Shown in pieces: positions 35,750-42,887 of a stretch of 64,000 nt of DNA. Within the stretch, counting starts at the first letter, position 1. Every line of letters starts with the position of its first letter. This DNA comes from Tolypothrix bouteillei VB521301 (GTDB taxonomy: Bacteria; Cyanobacteriota; Cyanobacteriia; Cyanobacteriales; Nostocaceae): contig NZ_JHEG04000001.1 in NCBI RefSeq assembly GCF_000760695.4, positions 6,144,204 to 6,208,203 on the forward strand. The letters run 5' to 3'. Below the pieces are notes generated by a model that ran no database searches, had not been told where the DNA came from, and was given only the letters and a program-made list of their open reading frames with translations. Made by a program: the position numbers and the translations under genes.

Positions 35750-36547
35750 ATGTATGTGCAGGTACATATTGTGTCAAAAATTCTTCTTAAATTAAAAAGC
35801 TCATCAAAATTTGTAAATCTTATCTTAATAGCAGCCGTAAGCTTCTACTTAATTGTTTGCCTACCCAAACCAGCTTACGCAATGCATATTATGGAAGGTT
35901 TTTTACCACTAAAGTGGGCAATTTTCTGGTGGATTGTAGCACTACCGTTCTTTATTCTGGGGTTGCGATCGCTAACTCACATTACCAAAGCTACACCAGA
36001 ACTAAAGTTACTCCTAGCATTAGCTGGTGCTTTTACCTTTGTACTGTCAGCATTAAAAATGCCTTCAGTAACGGGAAGTAGTTCCCATCCGACAGGTACG
36101 GGGTTGGGTGCCATCCTCTTCGGACCATTAGCCATGTCAGTGTTGGGTAGTTTAGTGCTGTTATTTCAAGCACTATTACTCGCCCATGGCGGCTTGACGA
36201 CATTGGGAGCCAATGCCTTTTCCATGGCGATCGCGGGACCATTTGTTGCCTTTTGGGTGTACCGCTTGGTCATGCAAACTGGTAAGCAAAGGTTAGCGAT
36301 ATTTCTAGCAGCATCTCTAGCAGATTTAATAACATATCTGATTACCTCCATACAATTGGCATTAGCATTTCCCGCGACGACAGGTGGTTTTATCGCTTCA
36401 TTTGCCAAATTTGCCGGAATCTTTGCTGTCACTCAGGTACCCTTAGCTATTAGTGAAGGATTCCTAACAGTGTTGGTTTGGAATTGGCTTGCCAACTATG
36501 GTCGTGAGGAACTAAAAATGTTAAACCTAATTAAGCCAGAAAGCTAA
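35750..36547 (+). CDS. cbiM: ECF-type cobalt transporter substrate-binding subunit CbiM
   Basis: The 265-residue protein has an N-terminal signal sequence ending PKPAYA, then MHIMEGFLP. The M-H dipeptide at the mature N-terminus is the metal-coordinating element of CbiM/NikM S-components. Seven membrane helices follow. The MHIMEG form is typical of Co2+ rather than Ni2+ systems. cbiN, cbiQ and cbiO follow on the same strand, completing a CbiMNQO transporter. The stop codon is embedded in a perfect heptamer-repeat hairpin (36543-36579). Confidence 0.93.
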   Translation: MYVQVHIVSKILLKLKSSSKFVNLILIAAVSFYLIVCLPKPAYAMHIMEGFLPLKWAIFWWIVALPFFILGLRSLTHITKATPELKLLLALAGAFTFVLSALKMPSVTGSSSHPTGTGLGAILFGPLAMSVLGSLVLLFQALLLAHGGLTTLGANAFSMAIAGPFVAFWVYRLVMQTGKQRLAIFLAASLADLITYLITSIQLALAFPATTGGFIASFAKFAGIFAVTQVPLAISEGFLTVLVWNWLANYGREELKMLNLIKPES

Positions 36548-36579
36548 TGGCTAATGGCTAATAGCCATTAGCCATTAGC
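36543..36579. repeat. Heptamer-repeat hairpin over the cbiM stop codon
   Basis: GCTAATGGCTAATGGCTA is followed by one A and its exact 18-base complement. It is built from the heptamer CTAATGG known from heterocystous cyanobacteria. It begins within the last codons of cbiM and occupies most of the gap before cbiN. Confidence 0.9.
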
Positions 36580-36603
36580 CATTAGCAATTAGCAACTAAA
36601 CAT

Positions 36604-36915
36604 ATGACAAAAAACCTCAAATGGAATAACTGGCTATTGCTACTAGCAGTAGTTGTATTAACAGTCACACCGTTGATTGCAAAAAAAGGTTCGGAATTTG
36701 GAGGTGCAGATGGTCATGCGGAAGAAGCAATCAAAGAAATACAGCCCCATTATGAACCCTGGTTCAATTCTTTGATCGTGTTACCTGGGAAAGAAGTAGA
36801 AAGTCTATTGTTTGCCGTACAAGCAGCAGCAGGTGCAGGCACAATTGGCTATGTTATTGGATTGTATAAGGGGCGTTCGGAATTCAGTAAGAATAAGAAT
36901 GAAAATTCAAATTGA
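36604..36915 (+). CDS. cbiN: Cobalt transport accessory protein CbiN
   Basis: The 103-residue protein has two membrane helices (about 12-25 and 68-90) joined by an extracytoplasmic loop. The loop carries the family features GSEFGGADGHAEEAI and YEPWFNSL. CbiN loops contact CbiM and help load metal. It lies 56 bp after cbiM and overlaps cbiQ by 17 bases. Confidence 0.93.
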   Translation: MTKNLKWNNWLLLLAVVVLTVTPLIAKKGSEFGGADGHAEEAIKEIQPHYEPWFNSLIVLPGKEVESLLFAVQAAAGAGTIGYVIGLYKGRSEFSKNKNENSN

Positions 36916-37714
36916 TACATTAGCTTATACAAATCGCTTGCGCTGGTTACCACCAGGGCAAAAAGTACTGTTTGCAACTACTCTGTTAATTATCTCTACG
37001 CTTGCTCATCCACTTGTTCAACTATTGATTGCGGCTTGGATAAGTGTTTGGATAGTGCTTTATGCAGGAATTCCTATTAAAACTTATTTGAAACTGGTTT
37101 ATATTGCTGCTTTATTTTGGCTGACCAGTTTTCCAGCTTTAGCCATCAGTGGAGTTGAGGTTTCTCACATACATATAATCCCGCAAAGCGACTCAATTTT
37201 TGGTTTGACTTTTGGTTCTTATTATTTATACATCAGTCATCAGGGTATTGAGCAAGGATTGACCATTTTGTCGCGATCGCTTGCTTCTCTTTCCTGCTTG
37301 TACTTTATCATGCTGACTGTTCCCTTCACCGAACTGCTACACATCCTCCGTCGTATCGGAGTTCCAGTGCTTGTAACCGAGCTTCTATTACTTATGTACC
37401 GCTTTATTTTTGTGCTCTTAAATACCGCTACTGAGTTATGGATTGCCCAACACGCACGTGGCGGCTATCGGACCTTCTCCGTTGGGATGAAAAGCTTGGC
37501 ACTGTTGATAGGACAGCTGCTCAATCGAACGATAGAAAATTATCGTCAGGTTTCGTTAAGTCTTGCTGCGAGGGGGTTTAGTGAAGAATTGCGGGTTTGG
37601 CATCCCCATCGCTATCATCAATCCAAGCGCCTTTTTACAGAAGCAATTTTTGGTTGTGCATTATTAATCAGTTTGGAATGGGGACACTATGCAGGAATGG
37701 TTACTCGAATTTGA
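36899..37714 (+). CDS. cbiQ: ECF transporter transmembrane subunit CbiQ
   Basis: The frame is open from 36812, but the start at 36899 (MKIQIDTLAYTNRL) fits the family and limits the overlap with cbiN to 17 bases. This gives 271 residues with five to six helices. The coupling segment includes AQHARGGYRTF (the A-R-G motif that docks with the ATPase) and SLAARGFSEEL. It is the T-component of the Co-type transporter and overlaps cbiO by 26 bases. Confidence 0.93.
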   Translation: MKIQIDTLAYTNRLRWLPPGQKVLFATTLLIISTLAHPLVQLLIAAWISVWIVLYAGIPIKTYLKLVYIAALFWLTSFPALAISGVEVSHIHIIPQSDSIFGLTFGSYYLYISHQGIEQGLTILSRSLASLSCLYFIMLTVPFTELLHILRRIGVPVLVTELLLLMYRFIFVLLNTATELWIAQHARGGYRTFSVGMKSLALLIGQLLNRTIENYRQVSLSLAARGFSEELRVWHPHRYHQSKRLFTEAIFGCALLISLEWGHYAGMVTRI

Positions 37715-38516
37715 GCAAGTTTACTATACCTACCCAGGCGTAAAACAACCAGCCTTGAATGGGCTAACACTTAAGATTCCTGCAAATAAAAAATGTGCAT
37801 TAATTGGTTTGAATGGTTGTGGCAAAACCACACTATTTTTGCTAGCTAATGGTTTGTACAAACCTCAAAAAGGCAGCCTAGTTTGGAAAGGGAATCCGCT
37901 GAAGTACGATCGCAATTCTTTAATACAATTAAGACAAAAAGTTGGATTGATTTTTCAAGATCCAGAACAACAGTTAGTTGCTTCTACTGTTGAAGAAGAT
38001 ATTTCTTATGGGTTGTGTAACTTAGGTTTACCAGAAGCAGAAATTCAATACAAAGTCGAACAAGCTTTACTAGAATTTGGGTTAAGAGAACTTGCAGAAA
38101 GACCAGTTCATCACCTGAGTTTGGGACAAAAAAAGCGAGTTTCTATAGCAGATGTTATGGTATTACAACCCGAGTTACTGTTACTAGATGAGCCTACAGC
38201 TTATCTAGATACATTACATACTAAAAACTTAATGGCAACTCTCAAAAAAATTCATGACTCTGGAACAACAACCCTGATGGCAACTCATGACTTAGATTTA
38301 GTTTATCGCTGGGCAGACTGGGTTTTTGTCATGGATAAAGGGCAACTTGTCTTAGAAGGAAAGCCACAGGATGTATTTGCCAAACAGGATATTTTAGAAG
38401 AGTTACAGTTAGGAGTACCACTAGTATATGAGCTATTGTTTTCTAAGGAGATTGTTGAAGAAGAACCCGCTTTAGAACAGTTGCGACAACGAATTTTGAA
38501 ATCATTTCGTTATTAG
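37689..38516 (+). CDS. cbiO: ECF transporter ATPase subunit CbiO
   Basis: The 275-residue ABC ATPase has Walker A GLNGCGKTT, Q-loop FQDPEQQLV, signature LSLGQKKR, Walker B ELLLLDEPT and the H-loop THD. It powers the CbiMNQ complex. The ATG has GGGG five bases upstream, inside the end of cbiQ. The C-terminal extension of about 50 residues after the ABC core is usual for CbiO proteins. Confidence 0.95.
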   Translation: MQEWLLEFEQVYYTYPGVKQPALNGLTLKIPANKKCALIGLNGCGKTTLFLLANGLYKPQKGSLVWKGNPLKYDRNSLIQLRQKVGLIFQDPEQQLVASTVEEDISYGLCNLGLPEAEIQYKVEQALLEFGLRELAERPVHHLSLGQKKRVSIADVMVLQPELLLLDEPTAYLDTLHTKNLMATLKKIHDSGTTTLMATHDLDLVYRWADWVFVMDKGQLVLEGKPQDVFAKQDILEELQLGVPLVYELLFSKEIVEEEPALEQLRQRILKSFRY

Positions 38517-38570
38517 TATTAATCTACTTGTCTTTATCGTAATATTTAATACAAATAATAGATGTAAGTG

Positions 38571-39107
38571 ATGAATCAACAAGAACCACCAAACAATCAA
38601 TCCACCTCTAACCAAAACAACGCGGTAAATCCAATGGATTTGTTGTTGGATGAAGAATGGTTTAGAAAAGCGATCGAGGCTGAGGACAAAGTAGGTGGTA
38701 ACATAGGCGCGGGATTAGATTGGGGTTCTGCATTTGGCGAACTGATGCTTAACTTTGAACTTTTGGGACGTTTAAAAACGTTACGTATTTCTTTAAACCG
38801 GGAAGTACGTTTACTACTGAATAATTGGAATTTAGGAACAGCTACCACTATTGCAGTAAAAACTGCAAAAGAGAAACTGCTTCAAAGATTAAGATTACCT
38901 ACATCAGATGTCAGAGAACGCATACTCGCTGTTTTGGCTATGGATGAACTTTATTGCCAAGAGTTTATTTGCGATAGACAGATACTACGAGAACTAGTAG
39001 GAGTTTTGCTGACACAAGAAGATTGGGAAACTATTGCCGCAGTTGCAGCAGATTCGTTAAAAGCGCAAATTATGCAGCAAGTTTCTTTTGAGAAAATTTC
39101 GGCGTAG
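38571..39107 (+). CDS. Unknown protein between the two metal transporters, 178 aa
   Basis: The ATG at 38571 is preferred to the GTG directly before it. A Gln/Asn/Pro-rich N-terminus (first 20 residues) precedes an alpha-helical soluble body with DLLLDEEWFRKAIEAE, NIGAGLDWGSAF and a C-terminal part rich in short helices. No signal peptide, membrane segment or catalytic motif is visible, and I do not recognise it. It starts 54 bp after cbiO on the same strand, so it may be the last gene of that operon. It converges on nikO. Confidence 0.7.
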   Translation: MNQQEPPNNQSTSNQNNAVNPMDLLLDEEWFRKAIEAEDKVGGNIGAGLDWGSAFGELMLNFELLGRLKTLRISLNREVRLLLNNWNLGTATTIAVKTAKEKLLQRLRLPTSDVRERILAVLAMDELYCQEFICDRQILRELVGVLLTQEDWETIAAVAADSLKAQIMQQVSFEKISA

Positions 39108-39206
39108 TATAAGAGTGAAAAGTGCTGAAACTTGGAAGGTATGACAAAATATATGCCAAAAGCGAACATAGTACCAATGAACAAATTGTCTTAATAATTT
39201 GTCTAA

Positions 39207-40019
39207 TTACAAGTTTTTAACAACTGGTTGCTGTATGGATGCTCTAGATTGATAACTAGGTGCGTGTTCAATGCAACAATAAGGACGGCTGTAACTTAAA
39301 GGGGGTTCTAGAGCATGAGCCCGCAAAAACTCCGAATCGTTCATCACCTTCTCAGTCTGACCGTCAAATACGATTTGTCCCCTACTTAATACAACAGTAC
39401 GCGAACAAAGCTCTAAGGCTAAATCTAAATCATGAGTGGCTATCAGTTGAGTCAGAGGTAGAGTTTGTAGTAAATCAATTAACTGGCGGCGCGATCGCGG
39501 ATCTAACTGAGCAGAAGGTTCATCAAATACCAAAACCTGAGGCTTCATGGCTAAAACCCCTGCGATCGCAACACGTTTTTTTTCACCTCCAGACAAGTTA
39601 TCGGTATTGCGCTGTCCGTACCATTCGGGATCGATATCAACTGCTACCATTGCTTGAAGAACTTGCTCTTTGAGTTCCCTATCTCGCAAGCCCAGATTCA
39701 TCGGACCAAAAGCAACATCCTCCCATACCGTTGGCATAAATAACTGGTTATCTGGATTTTGAAAGACCAGTCCCACAAAATTCCGAATTTCTCGTAAATT
39801 TTCAGGTTTGACAACCCATTCGCCAATTATCACTTCTCCTTCCTGAGGCAAAATAATGCCATTGAGGTGATACTGCAAAGTAGATTTACCCGAACCATTT
39901 GCTCCAATTAATGCAACTCTTTCTCCTGGTTTAATAAATAGATTAATTCCCATAAGGGCTTGAGTCCCATCAGGGTACGTATAGCTCAGATTTGTAATAG
40001 TGACTGGATTGTGATGCAT
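39207..40019 (-). CDS. ECF transporter ATPase subunit, nickel-type (NikO/CbiO)
   Basis: The 270-residue ABC ATPase has Walker A GANGSGKST, Q-loop FQNPDNQLF, signature NLSGGEKKR, Walker B VLVFDEPS and H-loop THD. It is the last gene of the minus-strand Ni-type cluster and faces the cbi operon. It differs clearly from the plus-strand CbiO (canonical LSGGE here, LSLGQ there), so the two clusters are not recent duplicates. Confidence 0.94.
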   Translation of the reverse strand: MHHNPVTITNLSYTYPDGTQALMGINLFIKPGERVALIGANGSGKSTLQYHLNGIILPQEGEVIIGEWVVKPENLREIRNFVGLVFQNPDNQLFMPTVWEDVAFGPMNLGLRDRELKEQVLQAMVAVDIDPEWYGQRNTDNLSGGEKKRVAIAGVLAMKPQVLVFDEPSAQLDPRSRRQLIDLLQTLPLTQLIATHDLDLALELCSRTVVLSRGQIVFDGQTEKVMNDSEFLRAHALEPPLSYSRPYCCIEHAPSYQSRASIQQPVVKNL

Positions 40020-40052
40020 TGTTGAAGTGTTAGTTGTTAGTTGTTAGTAGTC

Positions 40053-40094
40053 AGTGGTTGGTTGGTAGCTACTTACTACTAACCACCAACCACT
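40053..40094. repeat. Hairpin repeat between nikQ and nikO
   Basis: AGTGGTTGGT and its exact complement flank a 22-nt loop that itself partly pairs (TAG/CTA). Upstream are direct TTGTTAG repeats. It lies in the 80-bp gap between the T-component and ATPase genes. Confidence 0.7.
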
Positions 40095-40099
40095 CACTA

Positions 40100-40876
40100 T
40101 TAACCAATCAAATAAATAGCTTGTCCCAAAAGTGACACAATTAGCGCTATGGTGAGAGCGATCGCATCACGCCTTCCCCCTTGGGGTACTTGTTCTATGG
40201 GTGGGACTCCTTGATAACCGCGTGACAGCATTGCTTGATGAATGCGATTACCTCGCTCGTATGTGCGGATAAACAGAGATCCAATTGTGTTGCCAATGAC
40301 TAACCTGATAGTACGGTTGCTGTTCATTAAGTTGCGAGATGCTGCGGCTCGCCTCATGGTGTTAAACTCGTTAATCAAAACGTTAATGTAGCGATACATT
40401 GATGCCAAAATTGCTACTAACAGTGGAGGGGTTCGCAGTTGAATCAGAGCGTTGAGAAGCATTGGTACTGAAGTTGTTAAAGTCAGCAAATTTAACACCA
40501 ACAGCGACAGTAATGCCTTAAATGTTACACTACCCAAAACAATCAGCCCCAGGGTAGTGATTTGTAAAGGACCCCAAGTCCAAAGTACTGTACCACCTCT
40601 TCGGAATAAAGTTCCTAGAAGTACGACACCGATAAACCCGAACTCAACAGCTAATCGTTTCAATAGAACGCTGAGCGTTACTTGACTGAGTAATATGAGG
40701 CTTATCACAGCCAAACCATAAATTGACCAAGTCCACCAATGTCCGTTGGGGGTAATGACAGTGGCAAAAACAAGCATCAACGTACAGAGAATGCGAGTAC
40801 GGGGAGCCAGTTGGTGCCAGGGTGTGGCTTTCTTACTATCGATATCAAGAGCTATTGCTCCAATATGCAGCAGCAT
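40100..40876 (-). CDS. ECF transporter transmembrane subunit, nickel-type (NikQ/CbiQ)
   Basis: The 258-residue protein has five to six helices. Coupling motifs include the MRRAAASRNL segment and AMLSRGYQG, corresponding to the two A-R-G motifs of T-components. It lies between the PDGLE gene (40 bp upstream) and the ATPase gene (80 bp downstream). Confidence 0.92.
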   Translation of the reverse strand: MLLHIGAIALDIDSKKATPWHQLAPRTRILCTLMLVFATVITPNGHWWTWSIYGLAVISLILLSQVTLSVLLKRLAVEFGFIGVVLLGTLFRRGGTVLWTWGPLQITTLGLIVLGSVTFKALLSLLVLNLLTLTTSVPMLLNALIQLRTPPLLVAILASMYRYINVLINEFNTMRRAAASRNLMNSNRTIRLVIGNTIGSLFIRTYERGNRIHQAMLSRGYQGVPPIEQVPQGGRRDAIALTIALIVSLLGQAIYLIG

Positions 40877-40916
40877 CTAACGATTTTTACTTCCTTCATC
40901 CTTCACACTTTATACT

Positions 40917-41279
40917 TTATACTTCGTTAGAATCATCATACTCGGGGTGAGATGAACTCGAACCACGCACCACAAGTTTGCCGATCCCCCAAGCTAAACC
41001 AAAAGTTGCTAGAGTTCCCACTAACCCAGCGATGGGGGTAGCTATACCTTCCGGGACACCTTTAAGAGAGTATTCGTCAAATAAAGAGTGGAAGGGAAGC
41101 TTTTTAGCTGGTGTATCTTCAACTGCTTTATCTTCAAATTTGAGATCTTGGGAGACTCTATCCAAACCATCGGGATCTTTGCTGGCAAAAGGAGAGAGGA
41201 AAATTGCAATCAGTAGGGCAATACCCAAACCTGCAATAACGAAAGCACGGTTGCGATCGCGTGTCATATTATGGCTCAT
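40917..41279 (-). CDS. PDGLE domain protein (NikN-like nickel transport subunit)
   Basis: The 120-residue protein has two membrane helices (about 12-29 and 84-104). The signature ASKDPDGLDRVSQDLKFED lies just after the first helix. PDGLE proteins replace CbiN in Ni2+-type ECF systems. Its position directly between nikM and nikQ supports that role. Confidence 0.92.
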   Translation of the reverse strand: MSHNMTRDRNRAFVIAGLGIALLIAIFLSPFASKDPDGLDRVSQDLKFEDKAVEDTPAKKLPFHSLFDEYSLKGVPEGIATPIAGLVGTLATFGLAWGIGKLVVRGSSSSHPEYDDSNEV

Positions 41280-41306
41280 AAGATTTCTCTAATTACTCCC
41301 TAATCG

Positions 41307-42044
41307 TTATTGATATGGAGACAAAGGTCGAGAGACAACAGATTTGCGTGGGGGATCGTAGAACATATCCGGTCGAGTCCGCCAAATAAACGAAAGTGCG
41401 ATGACAGTGATTGCGGCTTCACCGATCCCAATCAGCACGTGCCAAGTTATCATTGCCGTCAATGCTACCGACAATGGAACTGTTCCAGATATAGCCAGTT
41501 GTACTGCACATACAAATGCGGCTACAACTACACTTGTCCAGGCTGCAACCCCTGCGCCCACAACCATCCCTAACAGTTTATTACGACCTATGGCGATTCG
41601 GATAGCTTTGTATAGGTAATAACCTGCAAATGTCCCAATTAAGCCCATATTCAGGATGTTAGCTCCCAAAACTGTCAAACCGCCATCTTGGAAAAAGACG
41701 CTTTGGACAATAAAGACAACTACCATCACTAAAGAACCAGCCCAAGGACCTAATAAAGCTCCTGCTAAAGTACCGCCCAAAAGATGCCCGGAAGTCCCTC
41801 CAGGGATAGGGAAATTAATCATTTGAGCAGCAAAGATAAAAGCCGCACATACACCCATCAGAGGTACAGCTCGTTCTTGGTATTCTGCTTGCGATTTTGA
41901 CAGCGAAGCTGCAATTAATGCGAGTGCAATAATCCAAGTGACAAGGATAACGGGTAAATTCAAAAAGCCATCCGGAATATGCAATGCTAAATGGGGTTGA
42001 AATATCCCATGCATCCACCCTAAGTATGAAATAAAAGCAAACAC
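41307..42044 (-). CDS. ECF-type nickel transporter substrate-binding subunit NikM (CbiM family)
   Basis: The 245-residue protein has seven helices, and the metal-site region HIPDGFLNLP near its N-terminus is of the NikM type. The frame opens at GTG (42044). The HIPDG motif is preceded by about 20 residues (ending QPHLAL) rather than by the initiator Met as in NikM proteins of known structure. A TTG codon lies exactly before the His codon, at 41982-41984. The true start or a processing event must expose the His. It is the first gene of the minus-strand NikMNQO cluster. Confidence 0.9.
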   Translation of the reverse strand: MFAFISYLGWMHGIFQPHLALHIPDGFLNLPVILVTWIIALALIAASLSKSQAEYQERAVPLMGVCAAFIFAAQMINFPIPGGTSGHLLGGTLAGALLGPWAGSLVMVVVFIVQSVFFQDGGLTVLGANILNMGLIGTFAGYYLYKAIRIAIGRNKLLGMVVGAGVAAWTSVVVAAFVCAVQLAISGTVPLSVALTAMITWHVLIGIGEAAITVIALSFIWRTRPDMFYDPPRKSVVSRPLSPYQ

Positions 42045-42258
42045 GATGTGTATCCGTAATTTAACGATTTTCTTTTGTCAGATTATGCGATATCTGTAAA
42101 CTTCTAGTTAAGCTTAGAGTTTCTTTAGATTTCAATGGGATGGGGGGGCATTTAATCAAGATAGAAGGTGAAGGATGAAGCGTGAAGCAGGAACAATAGT
42201 GAGAACCGTTAAATCTTTGGGTATTATTATTTGGGTTATATATATAACGAGATTAAAG

Positions 42259-42735
42259 ATGGTTGTTTTACGTAAAAATACTGTTACTTTTTCTGTTAGC
42301 GTGAGTCTGACTTTTCTCATAACTGCCTGCAATGAAAGCAAAGTTAACCAGTGCCAACGATTGATGGAAGTCGTTAACAAAGGAACTGAGCTTATTGATA
42401 AGAATAAAGGGCAACAGGTTACAACTAGCATACAACTATCAAAAGATTTGCAAGCCGTCAGTAAAGAGATTGGAGAACAGAACTTCAAAGATCCGAAGCT
42501 ACAGGAATTTCAGAACCGTATTGTCAAGGTATTTGAGACTGTGAGCACATCGATTGCGAAAGCAGGTCAAGCTTTAGGCTCTGCCAAGATAGCAAAAAAC
42601 TCATCAGAAGGTCGAATCAAAATTCAAAAGGCGAGAGGAGATATCGATGCATCCCTAACAGCAGCAGCAAATGCAGCCAAGCAGTTAGATGCTGTCGCAT
42701 CAGACTTGAATAAGTACTGCAATCAACCAGAGTAA
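42259..42735 (+). CDS. Putative lipoprotein of unknown function
   Basis: The start is set at the ATG at 42259, with GAG seven bases upstream; the frame extends 28 codons further back. The 158-residue protein begins MVVLRKNTVTFSVS and has a lipobox LITAC, so it should be lipid-anchored at the Cys. The mature part is alpha-helical, with repeated Ala/Lys-rich helices (AGQALGSAKIAKNSS, LTAAANAAKQL) and a terminal Cys (NKYCNQPE). I do not recognise the family. It is divergent from nikM and followed by the porin gene. Confidence 0.75.
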   Translation: MVVLRKNTVTFSVSVSLTFLITACNESKVNQCQRLMEVVNKGTELIDKNKGQQVTTSIQLSKDLQAVSKEIGEQNFKDPKLQEFQNRIVKVFETVSTSIAKAGQALGSAKIAKNSSEGRIKIQKARGDIDASLTAAANAAKQLDAVASDLNKYCNQPE

Positions 42736-42785
42736 GCTCAGCATCGAACCTCTCTTTCTGCTTGCTCTAAAAATTAGCGATTTTT

Positions 42786-42811
42786 GTAAGGTGGGTAACT
42801 ACCCGCCCTAC
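42786..42811. repeat. Short palindromic repeat
   Basis: GTAAGGTGGGTA pairs (with G-T pairs) with TACCCGCCCTAC over a two-base loop. It lies 50 bp after the lipoprotein gene. It looks like a dispersed intergenic palindrome. Confidence 0.55.
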
Positions 42812-42887
42812 ACCGTAGCGATCGTCTTCTGGCGAAAAGGGAGTAACCTTTTCTGCTCCCTCTTAGCTGCCAACACTCGTTCTTATC

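Noticed and set aside
42175..42258. 28-codon upstream extension of the lipoprotein
   Set aside because: The lipobox distance and ribosome site favour the ATG at 42259.
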